A DNA stretch of 13,817 nt from Alloprevotella tannerae (GTDB lineage Bacteria > Bacteroidota > Bacteroidia > Bacteroidales > Bacteroidaceae). Shown here piece by piece: positions 7,210-13,817 of this stretch. The stretch's first letter is position 1. Each line of letters starts with the position of its first letter. The stretch is from the NCBI GenBank assembly GCA_015259305.1, contig JABZGO010000022.1, positions 1-13,817 on the forward strand. The letters are read 5' to 3'. The notes beneath the pieces were generated by a model. That model was not told the DNA's origin. It worked only from the letters and a program-made list of their open reading frames with translations, and did no database searches. A program made the translations under genes and the position numbers.

Positions 7210-8319
7210 CTATAACTTTTCGTAGTTCCAATGTTCAACAATGTCGCCCCAGTGGCGATTAACGAGCGCTACCGTCTCCGGCTTATACGCATATTTATTC
7301 TTTTTGTAGCCCTTTTTGGCGTCAGTGTATTGCTTGATCGCCGTCTGCGCTTCCTCCCAGCCCGGAATGTTTAGTTTTTTATAGAGCATCTCCGTCTGTG
7401 CATAGGCATCGCTTTCAAAATCTTCAAAGCGGAGTTCCACTAAATTTCCCTCAGGTATGCATGCTTTTTCCGACTGGTACTTTTTGTGCAACTTCTCGTA
7501 GACGTAGAGAATATTGTTGACCAATTCCTCTTCCGCAATGTCTTGCAACTGAAGCGGGCGTATCGTGTTGGTAAAGAAAGAGCGTGTCGATTCAAAAACC
7601 GTGTAAGGATTGCGCATCAGATAGATGAACTTTGCGTCGGGAAACATACGTACCAGTTCGCGAACGCGGCCCGTGTGCGGCGGATTCTTTGAAAGAAACT
7701 GCGTGCCGCCCGTATTCCAAAGACTGATCTTTATGATTTTTACAAACGTCTCCTCAAACGTGCGCAGCTCCTCCTCGCTAATATTCTCGAAGCACAAGAA
7801 GCGGTCGGCATATTCGCGCATTCGCTGCGGCAGAAACCAGAAGTTGTAATACGTATACGGCATCATGTTCGTCATCGTAAACTCCTCCTCTTGCGGCAAG
7901 TCGACCGCCAGCTCCATATTGTCCGTTGGGCGATGCGAAGGCATTAGCCACGACATCGTTTGCTTGAAAAACGACTGCCCAAACATCATTAAATGCGGAA
8001 AGACCGTCTGATACGTCGTATTGTAGCCAAAATGTTTGTCGCACGAAAGTACGTTATGCACAAACGTAGTTCCACTTCTCCAATGGCCAAGGATGAAAAC
8101 CGGCGCGTGTTCCAACGGCTTTGCGGCCAACTTCTTTTGGAAGCGCTTCTCCTGCATTGGCGCCAGTAGAGAGAGGAGTCGGCAGACGGCTTTCGTCAAC
8201 CGATATTTCGTGCGATAGTGCTTACCTATGTCTTGCCCGTTGGTGATTGCTTGAAAGGTTTTCCAATCTGCTCCAACAAGATTGTTGACCGGCAGTTTAC
8301 TAAATTCGATAAGTCCCAT
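7210..8319 (-). CDS. PAPS-dependent sulfotransferase (Sulfotransfer_3 type)
   Basis: Predicted cytoplasmic enzyme that moves a sulfonate group from PAPS to a hydroxyl acceptor, releasing PAP. The 369 residues include the 5'-phosphosulfate loop VFILGHWRSGTTFVHNVL (74-91), a central KNPPHTGRVREL segment (211-222) and the 3'-phosphate motif YLMRNPYTVFESTRSFF (233-249, with Arg236 and a candidate Ser244). A basic patch near the end (KKGYKKNKYAYK, 335-346) may help bind the nucleotide. No signal peptide is evident. It opens the minus-strand cluster and is followed 2 nt later by dedA. Bacteroides steroid sulfotransferases are known to cluster with PAPS genes, and here cysQ is about 6 kb away, but the acceptor (lipid, glycan, steroid or other) cannot be told from the sequence. 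Confidence 0.85.
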   Translation of the reverse strand: MGLIEFSKLPVNNLVGADWKTFQAITNGQDIGKHYRTKYRLTKAVCRLLSLLAPMQEKRFQKKLAAKPLEHAPVFILGHWRSGTTFVHNVLSCDKHFGYNTTYQTVFPHLMMFGQSFFKQTMSWLMPSHRPTDNMELAVDLPQEEEFTMTNMMPYTYYNFWFLPQRMREYADRFLCFENISEEELRTFEETFVKIIKISLWNTGGTQFLSKNPPHTGRVRELVRMFPDAKFIYLMRNPYTVFESTRSFFTNTIRPLQLQDIAEEELVNNILYVYEKLHKKYQSEKACIPEGNLVELRFEDFESDAYAQTEMLYKKLNIPGWEEAQTAIKQYTDAKKGYKKNKYAYKPETVALVNRHWGDIVEHWNYEKL

Positions 8320-8355
8320 ATCAATGTTGTATATGCGATGCGTACATTAACGTTG

Positions 8356-8363
8356 CGAAAGTA
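8356..8363 (-). promoter_or_regulatory. Candidate -7 box of the sulfotransferase cluster
   Basis: On the minus strand TACTTTCG differs from TAnnTTTG at one base and lies 36 nt before the sulfotransferase ATG. No TTTG is seen at -33. It would drive the four-gene cluster. Confidence 0.35.
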
Positions 8364-8506
8364 CAATATTCTTTTCGTTTTTTCCGTGTTTCGTATGCCA
8401 TAATACGATGTCCGGCTTGGCTTTCTGCCCCTTTTGCGCGGCGCCGTCTTGGCCTGACTTCGGCAGGCGGCGGACGGTTTTTTCTGTCGTCCGCATAATA
8501 CATTCC

Positions 8507-8592
8507 ATTGTTTGGTCGGAGCAAACCATCGTTTGGTGGGAGCATACTATGGTTTGGCGGCAGCAAACTATCGTTTGGTGGGAGCAAACGAT
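8507..8592. repeat. Four 21-bp tandem repeats, each a potential hairpin
   Basis: Units start at 8507, 8528, 8549 and 8570 with an exact 21-bp period; consensus positions include GTTTGG near the start and AGCAAAC near the end. GTTTG and CAAAC are inverted within each unit, and the last unit has perfect 8-bp arms ATCGTTTG / CAAACGAT around a 7-nt loop. The next-unit register (CAAAC-n4-GTTTG) is also palindromic. The array sits in the gene-free gap, about 145-230 bp upstream of the sulfotransferase promoter. It is not a CRISPR: there are no spacers. Confidence 0.85.
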
Positions 8593-8805
8593 CGGCGTTT
8601 CTGTAAGATGAGATAAAAAGAGGCGATATTGTTTGCTTGTTTTAGAGGAGAAGGCGTTGAAAAAGTGGTATTTAGCGGTGAGCTGTAGCCTTTGTCGGAA
8701 GACGTGCAAAGACTTCGTGAAACTGCGCTAAGCACTGCGCGCACCAGTCTGCGCCGCCACCCATCTCTTTCGCGACTTACGCATTTTCCGTCCAACTAAA
8801 TACGA

Positions 8806-8865
8806 CTATGGCCGCACCGTTTGGCGCGCTTTTCGCGCACGCAGCATCAAACGGAGCGGCCGTAG
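8806..8865. repeat. Large inverted repeat (cruciform/hairpin), intergenic
   Basis: Arms at 8806-8823 and 8848-8865 are complementary at 16 of 18 positions (core CCGTTTG / CAAACGG), enclosing a small inner GCGCG / CGCGC stem. Neither strand places a T-run directly after the stem, so it does not look like a normal terminator. The rest of the 8320-8919 gap (8364-8506, 8593-8805 and 8866-8919) shows no supported gene or RNA. Confidence 0.75.
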
Positions 8866-8919
8866 CCTAAAAAAATAAATGAGTGGCCGACGATTTGTCG
8901 GTCGATAAAACACGCGACT

Positions 8920-9735
8920 TTACCCTTCGCGCTGCATTTCGGCTTCTACGCGATTCGTAAGGTCTACAAATTGCTCGACAGAAAGTTGTTCGGGACGCAT
9001 CGTCAGCGGGAGGAGAAAATCCGTGTGATCCAAAGCCTTGTTTTGCTCGTTGTTCAATTGCGCAAACAAGGGCTTCAAACTCCCGCGCAGCATCTTGCGG
9101 CGCTGATTAAAGCTCGTCTTGACCACTCGGCGCAGAAGTTGCTCGTTGCATCCGCAGTCGGTCACGTCGTTTCGCGTCATGCGCACCACCGCACTGCGCA
9201 CTTTGGGCGGCGGATTAAAGACATGCGGCTCGACCGTAAAGAGATATTCGACGCTGTACCAACGCTGCAGGAGTACGCTCAAGATGCCGTAAGCTTTCGT
9301 CCCCGGCGGGGCAGCGATACGCTCGGCCGCCTCCTTTTGAATCATACCCGTGCAGCAAGGAATGTAGTCTTTGAAGTCGAGCATCTTAAAGAAAATCTGC
9401 GAAGAAATGTCGTAAGGGTAGTTGCCCGTCAATACAAAAGGCCGGCCATCAAAGACCTTGCTTAAATCCATCCGTAGAAAGTCCTCGCCTAATATGTTGT
9501 CGGCGAGCGCCGGCCAACGATTTAGCAAGTAGGCCACACTCTCGCGATCTATTTCCACGACCTTCGTCTCCCGCCCCTTGGGTAAGAGAAACTGAGTCAG
9601 CATCCCCATACCCGGTCCTACCTCCAAGACGGGCAAATCCGGGCAGGCGTCGATCGTATCGGCAATGGCTTGCGCCGTAGGTAAGTCGGTCAGAAAATGT
9701 TGTCCAAGATTTTTTTTCGGTTTTACTGCGCGCAT
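8920..9735 (-). CDS. ksgA: 16S rRNA (adenine1518/1519-N6)-dimethyltransferase
   Basis: SAM-dependent enzyme that dimethylates two adjacent adenines in the 3'-terminal hairpin of 16S rRNA during 30S subunit maturation. The 271-residue length is standard. Motifs in order: KKNLGQHFLTD at 7-17, the SAM loop LEVGPGMGMLT at 37-47, VEIDRE at 60-65 (acidic residue for the SAM ribose), GEDFL at 83-87, catalytic NYPYDISSQ at 105-113 (the NLPY motif, with Tyr in place of Leu), and FNPPPKVRSAVV and FNQRRKMLR further on. It starts at the ATG at 9735, behind an excellent promoter (9766-9797). It is divergent from the flippase-like gene and appears monocistronic, with a 600-bp gap downstream. Confidence 0.96.
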   Translation of the reverse strand: MRAVKPKKNLGQHFLTDLPTAQAIADTIDACPDLPVLEVGPGMGMLTQFLLPKGRETKVVEIDRESVAYLLNRWPALADNILGEDFLRMDLSKVFDGRPFVLTGNYPYDISSQIFFKMLDFKDYIPCCTGMIQKEAAERIAAPPGTKAYGILSVLLQRWYSVEYLFTVEPHVFNPPPKVRSAVVRMTRNDVTDCGCNEQLLRRVVKTSFNQRRKMLRGSLKPLFAQLNNEQNKALDHTDFLLPLTMRPEQLSVEQFVDLTNRVEAEMQREG

Positions 9736-9751
9736 CTTGTAGTTTTTTGTT

Positions 9752-9773
9752 TATCTTCGCAATTGCAAAGATA
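9752..9773. promoter_or_regulatory. 22-bp near-perfect palindrome covering the ksgA -7 box
   Basis: The two 11-bp halves (TATCTTCGCAA and TTGCAAAGATA) are complementary at 10 of 11 positions. The minus half contains the ksgA -7 box TATCTTTG; the plus half contains a one-mismatch -7 box facing the divergent gene. The feature may mark back-to-back promoters or an operator. Confidence 0.45.
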
Positions 9774-9797
9774 GCGTAACGCGGGCAGTGGGCCAAA
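9766..9797 (-). promoter_or_regulatory. Predicted Bacteroidota-type promoter of ksgA
   Basis: On the minus strand TATCTTTG (9766-9773) is a perfect TAnnTTTG box, and TTTG (9794-9797) lies 20 nt upstream. The leader to the ATG would be about 25 nt. Confidence 0.75.
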
Positions 9798-9880
9798 CTT
9801 TGTCGAAACCTTTCTGCCGACGCTTTTTGCTCCGCCTTCGTGTCTTTAATTAAGAATATAAAAAACAGCAGAAGCTTCCG

Positions 9881-10882
9881 TTGAAATTATTGCAAAACAT
9901 ATTGAAGATCGTTTTGCCCTTCTTGTTTGCGCTGGGCATCCTTTGGTGGATGTATCGTGGGACAGATTGGCAGGCCTTTCTGTCTTCCGTTTTGCATGAT
10001 ATGAAGTGGGGCTGGATGCTCTTCTCCTTCGTGTTCGGCATCTTGGCACAGCTCGTCCGCGCTTGGCGCTGGCGTATGCTTTTAGCCCCCATCGGCGAAC
10101 GGGCACGACGCCGCAGTTGTGAAGATGCCGTCTTTGTCAGTTATGCCGCGAGCCTCGTCGTTCCCCGTTCGGGCGAAGTGTTGCGCTGCGGCCTGCTGAA
10201 ACGCGCAGACGGCGTCTCCTTCTCTAAAGCTTTGGGCACCGTCTTTACCGAGCGCGTGGTCGATTCTCTCCTGATTGTCCTTTTGACCGTCGTGGCCTTC
10301 TTTTGGCAAGTGCCGGCCTTTAAGAGATTTCTCGATGAGACAGGTATGGACCTGCGAAGCTTTCTCGGGCGCTTCACGGAGACGGGCTATCTCGTCACGA
10401 TCGCGTGCATCGTAGCCGCCGTTGCGTTGGTGCTGACGCTCGTGGCCCGCTATATGAAAAAAGGCAAGAAAGTGCTCAAGAATCTGTGGGCCGGCGTGAG
10501 TTCGCTGCGCAAGCTAAGCAACCTGCCGCTGTTCCTCTTTTGGAGTTTAATGATCTGGGCCTGCTATTTTCTCCACTTTTATTTGGCCTTTTTCTGCTTC
10601 GACTTTACCGCAAACATACCGCCGGCAGCCGCCTTCCTGATCTTTTGCATCAGTACGTTTGCCGTGCTCGTCCCGACGCCTAACGGCGCCGGTCCTTGGC
10701 ACTTTGCCGTTAAAACAAGTTTGGTCCTTTACGGCGTGGCTGCGGGCGATGCGATTCTCTTTGCGCTCGCAGTGCATACGATTCAAACCGGACTGGTCGT
10801 CGTCTTAGGACTTTGGGGCTGGCTCTCCACGACTTACTTACAAAAGAAACGAATACAATCAAATAAACCCTCTAACGCTTAA
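9881..10882 (+). CDS. Flippase-like membrane protein, LPG-synthase-TM/UPF0104 family
   Basis: Polytopic inner-membrane protein of 333 residues, related to the transmembrane half of lysylphosphatidylglycerol synthase (PF03706; AglD/YbhN-like). It lacks the soluble aminoacyl transferase domain, so lipid lysinylation is not predicted; a lipid or lipid-linked sugar transport role is an inference. Motifs are RAWRWRML at 60-67, VPRSGEVLR at 94-102, FTERVVD at 122-128 and VPTPNGAGPWH at 264-274, with hydrophobic segments at about 8-24, 42-60, 82-95, 127-144, 168-189, 216-240, 248-264 and 291-318. The start is a TTG at 9881: an in-frame stop at 9851 and no ATG between leave it as the only start giving the family's KxLLxxILK N-terminus. 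pepD follows after 12 nt, suggesting co-transcription. Confidence 0.87.
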   Translation: MKLLQNILKIVLPFLFALGILWWMYRGTDWQAFLSSVLHDMKWGWMLFSFVFGILAQLVRAWRWRMLLAPIGERARRRSCEDAVFVSYAASLVVPRSGEVLRCGLLKRADGVSFSKALGTVFTERVVDSLLIVLLTVVAFFWQVPAFKRFLDETGMDLRSFLGRFTETGYLVTIACIVAAVALVLTLVARYMKKGKKVLKNLWAGVSSLRKLSNLPLFLFWSLMIWACYFLHFYLAFFCFDFTANIPPAAAFLIFCISTFAVLVPTPNGAGPWHFAVKTSLVLYGVAAGDAILFALAVHTIQTGLVVVLGLWGWLSTTYLQKKRIQSNKPSNA

Positions 10883-10894
10883 ACACAATAAATT

Positions 10895-12355
10895 ATGAGT
10901 GAAATTAAAAACCTGGCGCCAAAAGCAATTTGGCATAACTTCTATCTGCTGACGCAAGTGCCGCGTCCTTCAGGCCACTTGGAAAAAATCCAAAAGTTCC
11001 TTCTCGATTGGGCAAAAGAACGCAATATTGAGGCTTTCCAAGACAAGGCCGGCAATATCATTATGCGCAAGCCCGCTACTCCGGGTATGGAGGATCGCAA
11101 GGTCGTTACGATGCAGGGCCATATGGATATGGTGCCGCAGAAGGCTAAAGATTCTAAACACGATTTCTTGAACGATCCGATCGAAACTTGGATTGACGGC
11201 GAATGGGTCAAGACAAAAGGAACGACACTCGGCGCAGACGATGGTATGGCTGTAGCGGCAATTATGGCCGTTATGGAGGACGATACGATTCCGCACGGCC
11301 CTATCGAAGGCTTCATTACTGCTGACGAAGAAACGACAATGTATGGCGTAGACCATATGGATACGGATACGCTCAAGGGCGAGATCCTTCTCAATCTTGA
11401 CGATGAGACGGAAGGCGAAATGATTATCGGTTCGGCCGGTGGCGTAAACCAAACGGCAAAAATGGAATATCAGGAAGTCGACGTAGATCCTGAAGACGCT
11501 GCCGTGCGCGTGAATATTCACGGCTTGCTTGGTGGCCACTCAGGTTTGGAGATTAACCTGGGTCGCGCGAATGCTAATAAGTTGATGGCACGCCTTGTGC
11601 AAGATGCGATTGCTAATTATGCAGCGCGTTTGGCTACTTGGTATGGCGGCAATATGCGCAACGCTATCCCGAATGAGGCAGAGGTCGTATTGACTTTGCC
11701 GAAGGAGAACGTGGAGGCCTTCAAGGAGGAATGCGTTGCTGAATGGCGCGATACGTTTAAAGCTGAATACGGCTTCGTTGAAGAGAAGCTCAACGTAGAA
11801 GTCTTTGATCACGAGTTGCCGAGCAAACTTGTGCCCGAGGAAATACAAGACAATCTCGTAGACGCTATTTATGGTTGCCACAACGGTGTGTTCCGTTTCA
11901 TTCCGGAGACGCCGCATATCGTGGAAACTTCTTCTAACTTGGCTATCATTGAGATTGGTGGTGGTAAAGTATTCTTCAAGATTTTGATTCGTTCAAGCCG
12001 CGACTCTATGAAAGAGTGCTTGGCAGAAACCTTGGGAAGCATCTTCTCAATGGCCGGCTTAAAGGTGGCGCTCGATGGCGACTATCCTGCTTGGCAGCCT
12101 AATATGAAGAGCGAGATTGTAGAGTTGATGAGAAAGATCTACAAGGACCTCTTTGGTAATGACAACAACGTGGAAGTAATTCACGCCGGCTTGGAGTGTG
12201 GTGTGATCGGCGCTAAATATCCTAAGATGGATATGGTCAGCTTTGGGCCTACGCTTCGCTCACCGCACACCGCTAACGAGCGTTGCCACATACCGAGTGT
12301 TGATAAGTATTGGGTGTTCTTGAAGGAAATCCTTGCACAGACGCCTAAGAAATAA
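10895..12355 (+). CDS. pepD: Aminoacyl-histidine dipeptidase (Xaa-His dipeptidase, M20C)
   Basis: Cytoplasmic zinc-dependent metallopeptidase that hydrolyses Xaa-His dipeptides such as carnosine and other small dipeptides, feeding the amino-acid pool of a peptide-using anaerobe. Its 486 residues match E. coli PepD (485). Metal and catalytic motifs are GHMDMVPQK at 75-83 (His76, Asp78), TLGADDG at 111-117 (Asp115), DEE at 144-146 (Glu145, Glu146), NLDDE at 167-171 (Asp169) and SPHTANERCHI near the end (His458). GHSGLEI in the middle marks the start of the dimerisation/lid domain. There is no signal peptide. It lies 12 nt after the flippase-like gene and is followed by a very strong terminator, making it the last gene of that unit. 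Confidence 0.96.
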   Translation: MSEIKNLAPKAIWHNFYLLTQVPRPSGHLEKIQKFLLDWAKERNIEAFQDKAGNIIMRKPATPGMEDRKVVTMQGHMDMVPQKAKDSKHDFLNDPIETWIDGEWVKTKGTTLGADDGMAVAAIMAVMEDDTIPHGPIEGFITADEETTMYGVDHMDTDTLKGEILLNLDDETEGEMIIGSAGGVNQTAKMEYQEVDVDPEDAAVRVNIHGLLGGHSGLEINLGRANANKLMARLVQDAIANYAARLATWYGGNMRNAIPNEAEVVLTLPKENVEAFKEECVAEWRDTFKAEYGFVEEKLNVEVFDHELPSKLVPEEIQDNLVDAIYGCHNGVFRFIPETPHIVETSSNLAIIEIGGGKVFFKILIRSSRDSMKECLAETLGSIFSMAGLKVALDGDYPAWQPNMKSEIVELMRKIYKDLFGNDNNVEVIHAGLECGVIGAKYPKMDMVSFGPTLRSPHTANERCHIPSVDKYWVFLKEILAQTPKK

Positions 12356-12372
12356 CCCTGTTGATGCATTAT

Positions 12373-12410
12373 GCCTCCTCTTCGTCGAAAGCCGAAGAGG
12401 AGGCGTTTTT
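12373..12410 (+). terminator. Intrinsic terminator of pepD
   Basis: Perfect 12-bp stem (GCCTCCTCTTCG / CGAAGAGGAGGC, arms 12373-12384 and 12393-12404) with an 8-nt loop and a following GTTTTT. It lies 17 nt after the stop codon. Confidence 0.95.
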
Positions 12411-12463
12411 GCCTTTTGGGGATATAAGATTTCGTAGAACGGATACTCATTGTTTTTGATATA

Positions 12464-13015
12464 GTGAAAGAGGAGGAAAGACCCACTATTACCGGCGAGC
12501 GTCCGGTATCGGATGCGGCGTTTTCGAGGCCGTCTTTTGATGCGCAAGATTATGCCGCAGGGAAAGCATCAAAGACCGACGCGAGACAGCAGGTGAGTAT
12601 GGCTACTGCTGAACTAACTGCCGACAAACGCAGTGCACGCAAAAAATGGCTACGATTGGGCGGCGCTATACTTGTGGTTGCTATCGCTTTGGCGCTTTAT
12701 TATTTTGATCCTGCACGCTATGAACTGGCGCCCAAATGCTTTGTAAAATGGGCAACCGGTTATAGTTGTCCGGGGTGCGGCCTTCAGCGCGCAGCGCACG
12801 CAGCCTTTCATGGGCATTTTTCAGAGGCCCTGCACTACAACTTCTTCTTTCTTTTTTCTCTTCCTTATTTGGCGCTTGTCATCCTAAGTGATTGGATTTT
12901 GCGTGGGGAATCAAAGCGAAAATTGCAACGTCTGACGCATAACGCCAATTGGCTTAGGCTTTATGTGGTGCTATTTTTCGCGTGGTGGATTCTGCGTAAT
13001 ATTCTCGGCATCTAA
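12464..13015 (+). CDS. DUF2752 membrane protein
   Basis: Small integral membrane protein of unknown function. The family signature is clear: YELAPKCFVKWATGYSCPGC (86-105) continuing GLQRA, with CPGCG at 102-106 and a conserved Arg109, then FHGHFSEALHYN (115-126). Helices are predicted at about 65-81, 125-146 and 166-182. The start is uncertain. The longest reading begins with GTG at 12464 (183 residues) and has a polar 45-residue extension with no motif. The ATG at 12599, behind AGGTGAG, gives 138 residues, closer to the usual family length. A purine-rich AGAGGAGG at 12469-12476 lies just after the GTG and cannot serve it. The gene stands alone between the pepD terminator and the AT-rich IS flank. 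The CPGCG motif could bind metal or form a disulfide, but no activity is known. Confidence 0.82.
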   Translation: MKEEERPTITGERPVSDAAFSRPSFDAQDYAAGKASKTDARQQVSMATAELTADKRSARKKWLRLGGAILVVAIALALYYFDPARYELAPKCFVKWATGYSCPGCGLQRAAHAAFHGHFSEALHYNFFFLFSLPYLALVILSDWILRGESKRKLQRLTHNANWLRLYVVLFFAWWILRNILGI

Positions 13016-13073
13016 GCTCAATATACGGAAGCCCCTTAGCAGTTGTCTGCGAGTATAGTTTTTCTTTATGATT

Positions 13074-13088
13074 GACTATAAAATAGTC
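13074..13088. repeat. Small inverted repeat in the AT-rich gap
   Basis: GACTAT / ATAGTC 6-bp arms around AAA, 59 nt after the DUF2752 stop codon, in a run without a clear T-tract. The surrounding stretch 13016-13308 is AT-rich and contains no supported gene. Confidence 0.4.
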
Positions 13089-13376
13089 GTGAAATGACAT
13101 TTACTTCTATGATAGCTGCATATTAGGCGGGTTTTGTAAGTGTTTTATGAGATTTGAAAAGCATACTTTGTAAGTACCACCAAGGGGCATCGCCATCGTT
13201 CTTCCCGTGTGCAATTAAATTTGCCCTTTCCAACAGGCAAGTAAGATAACAACTTATCAATTAAAAACGTACAACAACAAGCTCTTAGGCTTGATGTTTT
13301 CTCGGACGGAGACCTTTGCACAGCGATTGGTGTGTATTTTATTTGTTAATTCATTGTATAATAGGAAGTTATTTCG

Positions 13377-13384
13377 TATATTTG
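13377..13384 (+). promoter_or_regulatory. Predicted -7 box of the transposase gene
   Basis: TATATTTG fits TAnnTTTG exactly and ends 29 nt before the transposase ATG. At the -33 position only a TTGT is present. Confidence 0.45.
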
Positions 13385-13413
13385 AGCATTAAAAACAGCA
13401 TAATACTCCTCCC

Positions 13414-13817
13414 ATGGCATACCAATCCAAGAATACCGATGAGCATGTAACATTTGCAGACGCACTCCTTTCAAAGCGTTATCGCAAAGCACAAAACGAC
13501 TTCCTCAATCAGGTTGACACGCTTATCGATTGGCGTCCGATCAGGACGCTGATCAACAAGAAATACACGAAGCGACAAAATGCCATCGGCGCACCGGCTT
13601 ATGACGTGATTCTCTTATTCAAGATGTTGCTTTTGGAGACATGGTACAACCTGAGTGATTGTGCTTTGGAGGAGCGCATCAATGATTCGATCACCTTTTC
13701 CCGATTCCTGGGGCTGAAGATGGAAGAGGTATCTCCCGACCACAGCACCATCAGGCGATTTCGTTCGGCACTGACAGAGTTGGGTCTCATGGACAAACTG
13801 TTGGCGCAGTTTAACAA
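13414..13817 (+). CDS. IS5-family transposase, N-terminal 134 codons (runs off the window)
   Basis: Partial DDE transposase. The reading frame is open from the ATG at 13414 to the window end. It has a basic N-terminus, WRPIRTLINKKYTKRQ (about 43-58) and the DUF772-type N-terminal domain (VILLFKMLLLETWYNLSD, about 67-84, then FSRFLGL and DHSTIRRFR). The catalytic Asp-Asp-Glu residues would lie downstream and cannot be judged. From memory it is very close to IS5-group transposases of Porphyromonas gingivalis; a database comparison would settle which element. Whether it is intact is unknown. Confidence 0.88.
   Translation, partial: MAYQSKNTDEHVTFADALLSKRYRKAQNDFLNQVDTLIDWRPIRTLINKKYTKRQNAIGAPAYDVILLFKMLLLETWYNLSDCALEERINDSITFSRFLGLKMEEVSPDHSTIRRFRSALTELGLMDKLLAQFN

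Larger units (their letters stand above)
13309..13817 (+). mobile_element. IS5-family insertion sequence, left part
   Basis: The transposase gene at 13414 runs off the window. GAGACCTTTGCA at 13309-13320, 94 nt upstream of the start codon, is a plausible left inverted-repeat end, but the right end is off-window, so the boundary is a guess. The upstream flank is AT-rich compared with the rest of the window. Confidence 0.6.

Noticed and set aside
8470..8494. GCGGACG/CGTCCGC hairpin with a T-run.
   Set aside because: The T-run is in the loop, not after the stem, so it cannot act as an intrinsic terminator; it may be incidental.
8507..8592. CRISPR-like array.
   Set aside because: Units abut without spacers, and no cas gene is present.
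8321..8709. Open reading frames with heptapeptide repeats across the 21-bp array on both strands.
   Set aside because: A 21-bp repeat stays open in several frames by arithmetic alone; no start signal, no family resemblance, and arms are conserved for pairing rather than for protein.
8593..8805. tRNA, 6S, SRP or similar RNA in the gene-free gap.
   Set aside because: No T-loop motif, anticodon arm or known RNA signature could be found by eye.
8869..8901. Terminator for ksgA (5-bp hairpin and a T-run on the minus strand).
   Set aside because: The stem is short and the T-run begins about 11 nt after it; too weak to call.
10942..11917. Long minus-strand frames opposite pepD.
   Set aside because: They are shadows of a clearly assigned gene, with no start signal or known domain.
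13599..13817. Minus-strand frame within the transposase.
   Set aside because: It is antisense to a recognisable transposase and has no supporting evidence.

Overview
This window looks like chromosomal DNA from a member of the Bacteroidota, most likely order Bacteroidales. Three things point there: several start regions carry the Bacteroidota promoter signature (a TAnnTTTG box at about -7, sometimes with TTTG 19-20 nt upstream), most genes lack a Shine-Dalgarno sequence, and the families present are typical of the group (RIC with an ScdA-type N-terminus, a DUF3316-like barrel protein, a DUF2752 protein, an aroA with a shortened N-terminal region). The right end enters an IS5-family transposase that, from memory, closely resembles those of Porphyromonas gingivalis, so an oral habitat is plausible. 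Species cannot be fixed from the sequence alone.

Layout. Positions 1-1457 (minus) hold cysQ followed after 1 nt by the N-terminal 214 codons of an SLC13-type permease: sulfate or anion uptake plus PAP recycling. Divergently, 1694-2428 (plus) is ric/scdA, an iron-sulfur repair di-iron protein, with an 18-bp palindrome placed where a Crp/Fnr-type activator would sit and a strong terminator behind it. A 420-bp gap with degenerate 22-bp repeats leads to aroA (2851-4074), coupled by ATGA overlap to a small membrane-anchored protein of unknown function that ends 38 bp inside the convergent gene.

Positions 4459-8319 (minus) form an apparent four-gene envelope cluster transcribed right to left: PAPS-type sulfotransferase, DedA membrane protein (2-nt gap), DUF3316-like protein (83-nt gap) and an S41 lipoprotein peptidase (ATGA overlap). 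Upstream is a 600-bp gene-free stretch with four 21-bp hairpin-forming tandem repeats and a separate 60-bp inverted repeat. Then come ksgA (minus) and, divergently, a flippase-like LPG-synthase-TM protein and pepD (plus, 12-nt gap), closed by a very strong terminator. A DUF2752 membrane protein follows, then an AT-rich 400-bp stretch and the truncated IS5-family element.

How the genes fit together: CysQ removes PAP, the by-product of PAPS use, and a PAPS-type sulfotransferase lies in the same window, so a sulfonation activity supported by the sulfur genes at the left is a reasonable inference. The sulfotransferase/DedA/barrel/lipoprotein cluster suggests modification and handling of an envelope molecule, but the substrate is not visible. 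The remaining genes (aroA, ksgA, pepD) are housekeeping. No CRISPR array, rRNA or tRNA was seen.
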